Positions 45,843 through 55,327 of a DNA stretch of 64,000 nt are shown here, in pieces; within the stretch, counting starts at the first letter, position 1, and each line of letters starts with the position of its first letter. The stretch lies in NCBI RefSeq assembly GCF_024139115.2, contig NC_085139.1, positions 3,357,470-3,421,469 on the forward strand. The letters run 5' to 3'. This DNA is from Armigeres subalbatus. Taxonomy: Eukaryota > Arthropoda > Insecta > Diptera > Culicidae. Below the pieces are notes generated by a model. The model ran no database searches, was not told the origin of the DNA, and worked only from the letters and a program-made list of their open reading frames with translations. The position numbers were made by a program, and so were the translations under genes.

Positions 45843-45858
45843 GGCCCTGAGAAGAACC
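45843..45858 (-). other. Histone-type 3' stem-loop 2, right arm
   Basis: Reverse complement GGTTCTTCTCAGGGCC followed by ACCA, identical to 34969-34984. Confidence 0.65.
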
Positions 45859-46207
45859 GATTCATTCTCTCAGCAACTCCGCCGATGCTGGAACCGCTCT
45901 CCACGACATTTCAAATGAAATGCCTCGCGCGCGCGGGAGAGCAGTTTTCTTATAATCAATAAAGATGGCTCATTAGTCCCGCCTCTTTGTTGTCCGGTAT
46001 GAATGCAAATATTGTGCAACCGTCACACACTCACCAAAGGGCGTGGCTACAGATTCAACTTTATTGATTACAAGAAAGCAGACCGTGATACCACCTTTGG
46101 CATCGGCGGAGCACCTACCGGAAATTTTATTCCCGGCGATGGTGTGGGTCGCGCGGTCGTCGTCATTAACATTAGCAGCGCTCAGATTAAATTTTATTGT
46201 ATGAAGT

Positions 46208-46390
46208 AGGGAGAATGACGGCTTTGGCAGGTTTTGTTCTATTGTCAGGGGGTTTTTGTTGGCCAAATTTTATGAAATTTGGCCACAATATTTTTTGATA
46301 TGCAAATAATGTTTTGGCCAAATTTGAGCATAATTAGTTACAGAAAACCCCCTGACAATAATAGAACAAAACCTGCCAAAGCCGTAATTT
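46208..46390. mobile_element. GACGGCTTTGGCAGG MITE, right arm
   Basis: Mirror copy of 34479-34653, here with both ends better kept (AGGGAGAATGACGGC and GCCGTAATTTCCCCT). The middle CAAATTTGGCC motifs pair. A partial member follows at 46950-47041. Confidence 0.75.
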
Positions 46391-47111
46391 CCCCTACTAA
46401 CGATTGGCTACCATCAATGAAAGTAGCTCTTAAGTCACAACTTGAGGCGAGATGAATTTTGATCAAAGTAAAACTTAATTGCTTGGTGATAGCAGATTGT
46501 TTTCCGTCGGTAGTAGAATCACGAGAGCACGATTCAGAGAAAGACTTATAATTTTTGGTAGATAGTCATCCATGCGAAAACATTTTTGCAGCTTCTCCGT
46601 TTGACGCGCGCTCGTGATTCTACATACATACAGAAAACATACGATGATTCAACTCATCCATGAGCTTTTAGGTGCTGAAATGCCACGCACGCGCGGGAGA
46701 GCAGTTTTCTTATAATCAATAAAGATGGCTCATTAGTCCCGCCTCTTTGTTCTCCGGTATGACAGCAAATATTGTGTATCCGTCACACACCCCCCAAAGG
46801 GGCGTGGCTACAGGTTCAACTTTATTGATTACAAGAAAGCAGCTCTTCCGCGCGCGCGAGCCATTTCGTTCGAGATGTCGCGGAGAGCAGACCGTGGTCG
46901 TCGTCATCAACATTAGCAGCGCTCAGATTAAATTTTCTTGTCTGAAATAGGGGGAATGACGGCTTTGGCAGGTTTTGTTCTATTATTGTCAGGGGGGTTT
47001 TTGTTGACCAAATTTTATGAAATTTGGCCACAATATTCTTTGATATGCTATGATATGATATGATATTTGATATGAAGTACTAACGATCGGCTACCATCAA
47101 TGAAAGTGGCT

Positions 47112-47278
47112 CTTGGGAGCGTCCACAAATTACGGAACGCTTAGAGGGGGGAGGGGGGTTGGGCGAAGTGTGACGACCCATACATAATTTTTAGATGCTT
47201 CATACAAAAAGTGTTACAGGGGGGGGGGGGGGGGTTGAAAATGCCTAATTTTTGCGTTCCGTAATTAAAGGATCTTCC
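47112..47278. mobile_element. TTCCGTAATT MITE, right arm, with G16 run
   Basis: Mirror copy of 33609-33772. The right half contains an uninterrupted run of about 16 G (47219-47234), which is prone to length error in sequencing and can form a quadruplex. Confidence 0.65.
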
Positions 47279-48202
47279 GTTAAGGTGACTCGGGGAGGCA
47301 CTACACACCGTGTTATTTTTCCTATCTTTTGTCTTTTTCTAACATTGTCACCTCGTAATTTTGGAGTGGCGTATTTCGGTTTTCAGTTGTTTGATGTAAC
47401 TGTAAATGTATCAGCATGTAGATTTCGAGTAAGCACGCGCCGGTGATACTTTTCAAAATCATATTTGTTGTAAGAAAAAAATTAAGCATTAATGATAATC
47501 TATAGTATCAATAGAATTGGCAAACTGCTGAAGGGTTTCCGAATCGATTGATAAGCAAATGTCGAAAATCCATCGAAAGATAAAGACTCTATTAGCGTTT
47601 GAAATCTATCCTGATTTTTGTGACAGTCTCGAATTTGGAAATTTCCGTTTTAAACCCTGTATCTGAGTCTTCCCTTTAGACGAAGTTTACGTCAAAAAAT
47701 CTGTAGCAAACATCAATACTGACGCCATACAATTTTTTTTTGGTCATAATGCGAATCAATTGTTTGCATGGTCTCCTTCCGATACTTACTTGGGATTCAA
47801 CTACCGACGTTAGCGTTGCGCTTTGAATAAAGTTCATCTCGGAACCGATTTCTTTTTCAATCATCAACAGGAAAAATAAAAAATTAGAGTCTCGCGGGAA
47901 AATTTCATGTTGTACCGACAACATCCAAATCATTGCAAACGTCACATTAGTGAATAAATTGCTGTAGCAATCTTCCGATGACAGCCTATGTTCAGACCGG
48001 CACTAATGCTATGATTCCGCTACCGATGCCAAACAATTATGCTTTGTTCTATGAAGAAAGTTCGTCCAATATCAACATACTTAATCACTAAAATCATATA
48101 ACTCCGAATTACGCTAGAAAATTTCACCGAAGAATTTTCCAGTTCCTAACGGTTGCACTTTAGGAAAATTATTTCAACAACCTTCCTCCCATATATAATG
48201 AT

Positions 48203-48218
48203 GGTCCTGAAAAGAACC
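48203..48218 (-). other. Histone-type 3' stem-loop 1, right arm
   Basis: Reverse complement GGTTCTTTTCAGGACC followed by ATCA, identical to 32665-32680. The TATA-like box mirror is at 48506-48514. Confidence 0.65.
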
Positions 48219-48852
48219 GATTAATTGCCACTTATGTGCCTTATCAGCAGCTACTGAGCTGCGCGACCGTCATCCGATGATTCGGCTCAACGAACGCCGT
48301 CGATTGCCAGATCCGCCGAAGATGGGACACGGATGAAAATGATGTGCTGCTGCTTCCACGACCGCCACCTCCACCGACCGAAAAAAATTCATCCGCACCA
48401 CCACACCGCTGAGACAGCCGTTGTCACTGGGACCGCTTCTGGACGCCCTGGTCCGCTCGCCGTGACATCCAGAATGAAAATGACGCGCGCACGCGAAACA
48501 TGGGGCTTTTTATACACAGGGAAAACGAAGCAGTGGATCAAAAGGCCCGTACCTTACTGCAATCTGATGTCCGTGTTGGGGATTTATGAACGGAATTGAA
48601 TTTTTCACCCGGTTTGGAAAGAAACAACATTTTCAATAGTTTAACGTTGATAATCAATAGTATCAATATAATTGGCAAATTGCTGGAGAGTTTCTGAATC
48701 GATTGATAAGCAAATGTCGAAAATCCATCGAAAGATAAAGACGCTATTAGCGTTTGAAATCTATCCTGATTTCGTGACGGTCTCGAATTTGGAAATTTCG
48801 GTTTTACACCCTATATCTGAGTCTTCCCCTTAGACGTAGTTTACGTCAAAAA

Positions 48853-50455
48853 GGACGGGAATTGTATGGGATTTTAGCCACGACTAGAATGTAAAAGTCC
48901 AAGGGCAAACAGTAAGTGAAATTGTGCCTCAGAGCGGGGTAATTACGGTTCGTTTTTAGAGGTTTTTAGTAGCCTTTTGCGGACGTGTTGTATCTTGAGC
49001 AATTGCCTGGATTCCATATGGAGAAACAGGGAAACCCGATTGCATTTATTGGGATTGCCAGGGAAACGACACAAGTTTTTCTGAGCTGAAAAGTTCCGAA
49101 AACGATGATAATTCCCTAAAAATAGACAACAAAGCACGCATGCCGTCTTTTGTGAGTGATATGCCGTCTTTTTCAGCATAGGAAAACCTCGAGGAAAACT
49201 TGTGTCTTTCCCCTTGGGGAATTGGTCGGTTCAGCACAGCTCCGGAACAAGTGCGAAAAATGAGTTTCTTTTTTTCTGACGCACGGCTCAATTTACCAGA
49301 ATCCTTTCGCAGGCTGCACAAAGCCGGACTTGAGTCAGGCAAGATGGCGTAGATAATTCGTCCAATAAGCTGGAACAACCTGAAAAAAAAGAATGTTGCT
49401 GCGATTCGACCTACCTTGCTGAACGACAAAAGTAAAATGAATGTTTTTTCTCAAGTCTCAAGAGTAATAATGCGAGCTTGTTAACCAAAAAACAATTATT
49501 TTTCAGAAAATCATTACAATGCTTTAAAAGCAAGCAAAGCTAAATTTATCAATAATCCTTGTAACAATTATATTTTGTAAAAGCTTTAGAAGGATTAAAT
49601 AGTAAGCTAATTAGCTTTTTTCATTTTATCCGTGCTGTCAAAATTTTCGGCGCCACCACACCAGCCACCATGGACATAAACAACAGTTCCTCCTCCTCAC
49701 TCTGGTTTCAATTCCATATATCTCGCTTAACAATTGATTAGGGCCTACAATGAAAAGTAAACAAATTCAATTTTAACACCCTTCGATAGTATCCTCTAAT
49801 AGCTACTAATAGTATAAAAATATTCCGCATCTTCAATTAAATAACTTAGAAAAAACTAATTTTTGATTGGGCCTACAACGTGTTATTTTCAAAATATGTG
49901 TAGGTCCACCCTAAAAAACGGCCAAGCCACTCGTTTTTTTCTGTCTGGGATAAGCCTTCTCCAATTTCGGGCCGATAACGGGATTTTTTTCCGAACCGTC
50001 ATCGGCCCGACCTCGGAGAGAGAAAATTTCCCCTCCCGAAAAGCCTTATCCCGTGTTTACTTTCGAAAAATGCCATAAACAAAGGGTCTATGAATGACAA
50101 GCAAATGCAGAATGACTTATCAAGAGGGCCTATTCCGGAGAAAAATATGAAAATAGACTTAAAATTTTATTTGAACGATTTCGACAAATTTTTGCATGTT
50201 TTCGATGCAATTAAGGTTATGGATGGATAGATAGTGTTTATTATGTGCTTTTGGGAGCTTTTGCTGCCTTAAATAACATAAACCTGGGAAATAGGAATAG
50301 AAATTGTGATGCATTTTTTCGAACAGCATTTTCTTAATGTTTACGTTTTGGCTGTAGGCCCTTTTCAAATGTTACGCGAGATATGATGTTTCTTTCTCAC
50401 ACTAACGCACGCGATTTCTCTGCCATCAAGGAGCACATGGTTTGTTTTGTGAGGA
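48853..50455. other. Noncoding region after the right arm
   Basis: It holds a 127-codon minus-strand frame (49046-49429) that I do not recognise; base composition there is somewhat less AT-rich than around it, so an exon or a UTR cannot be excluded. A paired stretch CGGGCCGATAACGGG (49968) / CATCGGCCCG (49999) forms a hairpin. Nothing else is supported. Confidence 0.35.
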
Positions 50456-50616
50456 GGGAAGATCCATTAATTACGTAGCGCGAGAACGATCATGTATGAT
50501 CCCTCCTCTCCCCTGTTACACTTTTTGTATTTATAAATTATCTGTTTTTCCAAGTTTTTCACACCTCAGGCAACCCCCTAACTCCTTTAAACGTTATGTA
50601 ATTTATGGATGTTCCC
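50456..50616. mobile_element. Diverged member of the TTCCGTAATT MITE family
   Basis: GGGAAGATCCATTAATTACG on the left, and ACGTTATGTAATTTATGGAT with GTTCCC on the right, match the ends of 33609-33772 with substitutions. The inner GTTACACTTTTTGTAT is also shared. Being outside the arms, it shows that the family is dispersed. Confidence 0.6.
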
Positions 50617-50897
50617 TGAGATGTTTCGTTGGTGAACAGCAGCTACAGCAGCTTTGAATCTTTACCATTATTTCCATTAGCCACAGTCATCGTCAGCAGC
50701 GAAGCACTAAAAGGATGAAAAGGCCATAATTTGTGCTCAAGTATATTTATGATTTTTCTATCATTCATGTCCCTTTTAGTATTTCAATTCGGGTTATGTA
50801 TAGAAATCTAACTAGCGTTTCCGGCAGTGAATAATTGTCTCTCTTCGACAGTAATTTTAACTAATTTCAATCGGAACATACTATGATAAGCATATAT

Positions 50898-51446
50898 CTA
50901 GATTGCTTTGAGAATAGGTCGTATGTGCAAAAGAGAGTCTCTCTTTGCTTGCACTCTCTTTCGCTAATAGATAAGCTAATTTTGCATATTTTGCTACATT
51001 TTCACTTCAGCACGATAGATTAAGCTATTGTCTTTAGATATCTGCTAAGAAATCCGAAGTGAACTTTAGTATCATATATATAATAGCCCTGTTTGTCTGT
51101 CCGGTGACTAGCCAACCAGACGCAGCACGCGGGGAAATTCTCACAAAAAATAAAATATTTGACACTTTAATTCTTTTTTACTTTCAGATGCAGAAAACAA
51201 AACCAGTGACAACCTTAGACAACCAGACACAGCATTTTATGAAAAAAAAATCACAGACAACAGACGTTGAAAATTTTGATTTTTTTAAATGCAGAAAAGA
51301 ATATATCACTATTGAAAATTTGACAAAAAACACTTGCCTCGGGCGCTATTGCGTCCACAAATAAACTAGTAGTTCTATAATAATCGAAAAAAAAATGAAA
51401 GTCAAGAGAGCCTCTCTTTTGCACATACGACCTATTCTCAATCTAG
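50898..51446. mobile_element. Inverted-repeat element (~550 bp)
   Basis: GAATAGGTCGTATGTGCAAA with AGAGAG on the left is mirrored by TTTGCACATACGACCTATTC on the right, with CTAGATTG outermost on both sides. The inner region has no credible coding sequence; a 101-codon frame inside (51059-51364) has no ATG start and no recognised domain. Confidence 0.7.
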
Positions 51447-52169
51447 AATGTATTCACCAATATGGGAAGTGGCGAAAAGGCCTTTTTTCCCTTCCCCTCA
51501 TCCAGGAACGCCAGTGAGCTTTCCTCCAGCTAGTGTCAAGCAGTACAGTGACCGATTGATTTTTACACAGTGACAAGCCGCCATTACCGAGCGTGGAAAG
51601 CTGGATAGCAGAAACTCTACTTGGTAATACAATCAGTTTGCTTGAAGGTACGAAAATGCGTTTTGTTGAATTTGTTTTTTAACCTTATTGGTTCCATAGT
51701 GCATGAAAAATAAACATCAACATTTAGCATGTGCTGGAAGAGGCGGCAAGCTTGGTATCATTTTGGCGCGCAATGTTTGTTTGGTGGAATGTGACAGCTA
51801 GTACGCATGACGTCATGAAGACACCTAGCGCCACCAAACGACGTATTGCCACAGTCAGTATTCTAACGTACTTTGATTTACACAGCTTTTTGAGTAAAAT
51901 TTGTTCTAGCCTGGATGTCTGTTATCTGTGCTAATAGCCTATTCAGATTACGCCATTAATGACATAATAATTGGCGTTTCAGGGTAAATACGCTTTATGA
52001 TGTCATTATTTACGTGATATTCCATACATTTTGCGCTGTCAAAAGATAACCGCTAAAAAGAGTCATAAAGAATTTATTACGAACAATTATTACGAGAGAG
52101 CTTTCGTTCTAACTGGGATGCAGGGAGAAATTCAACAAAACAAAACTGACAAGCGTCACGCTCTCTTTG
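51447..52169. other. Noncoding stretch
   Basis: No gene or repeat boundaries are supported. A short ORF near 51731-51934 lacks recognisable features. Confidence 0.35.
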
Positions 52170-52490
52170 CCAGAGAGAAAATTCTCTCTGTTTTCATTTC
52201 GTTTCGTAGTTGACAGTCATGCTCTTTCTGTCGCAGCAGGGTCGAATGGGTTCCGCCCACAAGCATGTACTTTGTCTTCGATGCATTCACCACCAGGTCA
52301 ACTTTTGTTGCTTCACGTTTCAGGCGGGTGTACAGTTCTGCCACCTTTGCAAATGTTCGGCCGACAATGCCCATGTCATCCGCGAAACATATAAATTGAC
52401 TGGTCGTTCGTGTGTGATATTGTTGTTCGATTAAATTGATTGTTCGTGTCGCTGTTGGTAAAACTTGATGGATGTTTGAATAAACGAGAG
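52170..52490 (-). pseudogene. RTE-like LINE reverse transcriptase fragment
   Basis: The minus-strand frame holds the catalytic region FICFADDMGIVGRT followed by VVNASKTKYMLVGG, the usual RT motif C and the following Lys-Thr-Lys block of RTE-like LINEs. Both flanks are noncoding, so only about 100 residues of RT remain. It is unrelated in position to the LINEs at 4-13 kb. Confidence 0.75.
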
Positions 52491-52800
52491 GTGGAGTCAA
52501 TGTTGGTCAAACTGCTTGACCGTGTGTACGTTCCATTATCCCGAAAGACCGATGCGCCAACTTGAGCACCAACCATCAAAAAATATATGGGGGTTTGTGC
52601 AACTTCACTACAAATGCTCAAACATGTTCGGCGAACCTTGACTCCGCCCCCGACATCTCAAACCAAAATCGAGCCGCCAACTGTCAAATGGTTGTTCGAA
52701 CAACTTCACACACGTTCAAACAAAGCAGCAACCAAAGAGTTTTCTTGGGGACGGAGTCAAGGTTCATCAAACTGCTTGACAGGTGTGTAAGCTGCATTAA

Positions 52801-53073
52801 GGGTCTGTCTCAATTGGATAATTAAACTGAAATTAAACTTAAGGGTCTGTCTCAATTGGATAATTAAACTGAAATTAAACTTAAAAGTGACATTTCAATA
52901 ATTATCGAATAACCCTGCTCGCAGAGCAAGATTACTTTTGACAGATATCGAATCATTTTGCATCGATGTCTTATTGGAATTGCTGGGCAGCACCAGCCAT
53001 TCTTATTACCGGGTTATTTGCTAATTTTCGAACTGTCACTTTTAAGTTTAATTCTCCAAATGAGACAGACCCT
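52801..53073. mobile_element. 231-bp TIR element (copy 1), with a duplicated end
   Basis: The element 52843-53073 has ends GGGTCTGTCTCAATTGGATA and CTCCAAATGAGACAGACCC. Its first 42 bp are duplicated in tandem just before it (52801-52842). Copy 2, in inverted orientation and of the same 231-bp length, is at 53460-53690. TTAA or TTA-like bases flank the ends. Confidence 0.75.
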
Positions 53074-53177
53074 AAAGTGAGCGCGAGTATTTATATTGAC
53101 TGTTGGCTATACACATTTATAGCACATTTGCATTTGCTAATGAAAGAATGTGTGCACTCAAAATAATTTTCACTTAT

Positions 53178-53457
53178 CACACTTAAAATTCTAAGTTTAC
53201 CGATTGCCGAGAATCCAACAGCCGAGATATTGGTAATAATTTCGACGAATTTCGGTAAAATTTTTACCGAGATTTCGGTAAACTTTACCGAGTCATCGGT
53301 AATCGTTACCGAGATCTCGGCAAAAAATCAACTTTGCCGAATTTCGGTAAAATATTGCCGCCGAATTTCCGAATTTCAGTAAAAAATATTACCGAGATCT
53401 TGGCTGTTGGAATCTCGGCAAAAATTTTGCCGAGATCTGCCAAATAATTTAAGTGTG
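53178..53457. mobile_element. 280-bp TIR element rich in CCGAGAT/TTTCGGTAA
   Basis: CACACTTAAAATT and GCCGAGAATCCAACAGCC at the left are mirrored by GGCTGTTGGAATCTCGGC and AAGTGTG at the right. The body is made of short alternating CCGAGAT and CGGTAA palindromes. It sits between the two inverted 231-bp copies. Confidence 0.75.
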
Positions 53458-53459
53458 TA

Positions 53460-53690
53460 GGATCTGTCTCATTTGGAGAATTAAACTTAAAAGTGACAGT
53501 TCGAAAATTAAAAAATCACCCCGTTATAAGAATAGCTGGTGCTACCCAGCAATTCCAATAGGACATCGATGGAAGATGATTCGATATCTGTCAAAAGTAC
53601 TCTTGCTCTGCGAGCAGGGTTATTTGGTAATTATTGAAATGTCACTTTTAAGTTTAATTTCAGTTTAATTATCCAATTGAGACAGACCCT
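53460..53690. mobile_element. 231-bp TIR element (copy 2, inverted)
   Basis: Reverse complement of 52843-53073 with few changes; same length. Ends GGATCTGTCTCATTTGGAG and CAATTGAGACAGACCCT. Confidence 0.75.
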
Positions 53691-53943
53691 TAGAAGCTAC
53701 TTGAAAACATATGCAGATATTTTCCATGTAGTTTCGGTTGTAAAAGTTAAATGATTCATTAGTGATGGCACTCATTTATCTTAATTCACTAGAAAATAAA
53801 ATAAAATTTAAGTGAATTTTCGTTTGCCCATGTACTTAAATTTTAAGTGAAACGTCGATACTTTTTCTAGTTTCCCTGTAGTTGATAACCCGTCCACTAG
53901 AAGCGGACGAGGACAAAAAAGGAGTAGAAAGTTAATTCACACC

Positions 53944-54280
53944 TAGAGATGTCGCAAATTAATCGATTATTTCGATTAATCGATTAATCGTTGTGATAAT
54001 CGATTAATTTTGAATCGATTATTACCCAACGACTAATCGATTCAATAATCGAGAAGAATCAACAGTAATCGATTAGTTACTAATCGATTAATCGAGATTT
54101 TACGACATCATAAGGATGTCGCAAATTAAGCGATTACTTCGATTAATCGATTCATCGTTGTGATAATCGATTAATTTTTAATCGATTACTACCCAACGAT
54201 TAATCGATTCAATAATCGATAAGAATCGAGAGTAATCGATTAGTTACTAATCGATTAATCGAGATTTTAAGACATCTCTA
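53944..54280. mobile_element. Dimeric MITE rich in ATCGATTA (copy 2)
   Basis: Same structure and nearly same length (337 bp) as 28259-28594 but in opposite orientation: TAGAGATGTCGCAAATTAAT at the left, AAGACATCTCTA at the right, unit junction at about 54100-54122. CACC stands next to both ends. Confidence 0.85.
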
Positions 54281-54294
54281 CACCCAAACAGAAT

Positions 54295-54418
54295 TCTTTG
54301 CAAGTCGTTCTCATAATACTTCTGCAAAATGTTTCATTAGCGATTGTTATTAAACATTTTTTGCAAATCGTTCTCATAATGCTTCTGCAAAATGTTTCAT
54401 TAGCGATTGTTTTCGCTC
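54295..54418. repeat. 63-bp tandem duplication
   Basis: TTGCAAGTCGTTCTCATAAT and TTCTGCAAAATGTTTCATTA recur 63 bp further on with few changes (two copies). The length is a multiple of three, so a minus-strand frame stays open through it, but no family is recognised. Confidence 0.6.
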
Positions 54419-54708
54419 TGAGAACCCCACTCATATATTTTTCATACATTCATTTTGAGTAGAATTCACTACAAGAGTATATAGATATTATTTTCTATGT
54501 TTTCTAATGAATTCCACTACATTTCTTATTAAGATGCACTTATGATTTGAGTAAATTTTATTTGATTCCAGTAAGGCCGATGAAAGTTTCGAATTTTAAA
54601 GTCTACATGACTTTTTATAGTGGAATTAAAGTGACAATTATTTTGAGTGTGTAGCCCCCAGACAATTTAGCTCACGCTCACTTCTAATGTGAATGTGTAC
54701 GTCCGAGG

Positions 54709-54778
54709 TCCTTTGTAGCTTAGTTGGTTGCACAAGTCTAGCGTACTGAGGGTCATGAGCTCGAGTCCCATTAAAGGA
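54709..54778 (+). repeat. tRNA-like sequence (SINE head or decayed tRNA)
   Basis: The 70-nt stretch has a 7-bp acceptor-type pairing (TCCTTTG with TAAAGGA), an A-box-like TAGCTTAGTTGG and a B-box-like GAGCTCGAGTCCC in a T-arm with one mismatch. The anticodon stem pairs poorly. It is best read as a tRNA-derived element or pseudogene, not a working tRNA. Confidence 0.5.
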
Positions 54779-54903
54779 AAGTGGTCACCTCCAATACATT
54801 TTTCAAATCAAAATCTTCCATATAATGTACATATTCACATCGGAGTTTTTCAGAACATTGTAGAATAATAACCATGTCGGGTGGTCAATACCCGAAATAC
54901 ATA

Positions 54904-55325
54904 CAGTAATATCCCGATTTTATCACCCCCTGGTGAATTTTGGGGTGATAAAACAGGGTATGTGACAAAATTGGAAAAAAATATTTCCAATTTTTTAATT
55001 CATTCCACAAATATGAATCATTTTATGCCTTGGAAAGGCCAAATGCGTGAACGGTACCCGTTATTTCTTGTCGAAATTGCTTACAGAATATTTCCCAGGT
55101 ACTCAGAAGTCTTTCGTAATAAACTACAGGCGGTGAAAGTTCTTTCATGAAAATCAATGTTGTTTGTGTAATTATTTACGAAAATAAAAAGAATGACAAA
55201 ATTTTTTGGGGTGACAAAATCAGGTCGAAAACGTGACAAAATCGGGACGTGATAAAATCGGGTCGAAAACGTGATAAAATCGGGGGTAGACAAAATCGGG
55301 GAGTGACAAAATCGGGTCAACACTG
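54904..55325. mobile_element. TA-target MITE with CCCGATTTTATCAC ends
   Basis: CAGTAATATCCCGATTTTAT at the left and AAAATCGGGTCAACACTG at the right are inverted, with TA on both sides (54902-54903, 55326-55327). The right half repeats GTGAYAAAATCGGG at least five times (55238-55316). No transposase. The form suggests a Tc1/mariner-derived element. Confidence 0.82.
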
Positions 55326-55327
55326 TA

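Larger units (their letters stand above)
43923..48852. repeat. Right arm of the giant inverted repeat (4.9 kb)
   Basis: Reverse complement of 32031-36665. In the outer third, for example 48430-48600 against 32281-32470, I find about one difference in 180 bp; toward the inner end (44700-45060 against 35500-35870; 43923-43990 against 36600-36665) several per 75 bp. The right arm has about 249 bp (45472-45720) that the left arm lacks. It carries the mirror copies of the three histone-type hairpins, the TATA-like box and the MITEs. No coding frame of its own is credible. Confidence 0.9.

Noticed and set aside
49046..49429. 127-codon minus-strand frame
   Set aside because: No recognisable domain and no clear splice or promoter signals; kept only as a remark in the noncoding entry.
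54709..54778. Functional tRNA gene
   Set aside because: The acceptor and D arms pair, but the anticodon stem has mismatches and no anticodon can be fixed; listed as tRNA-like only.
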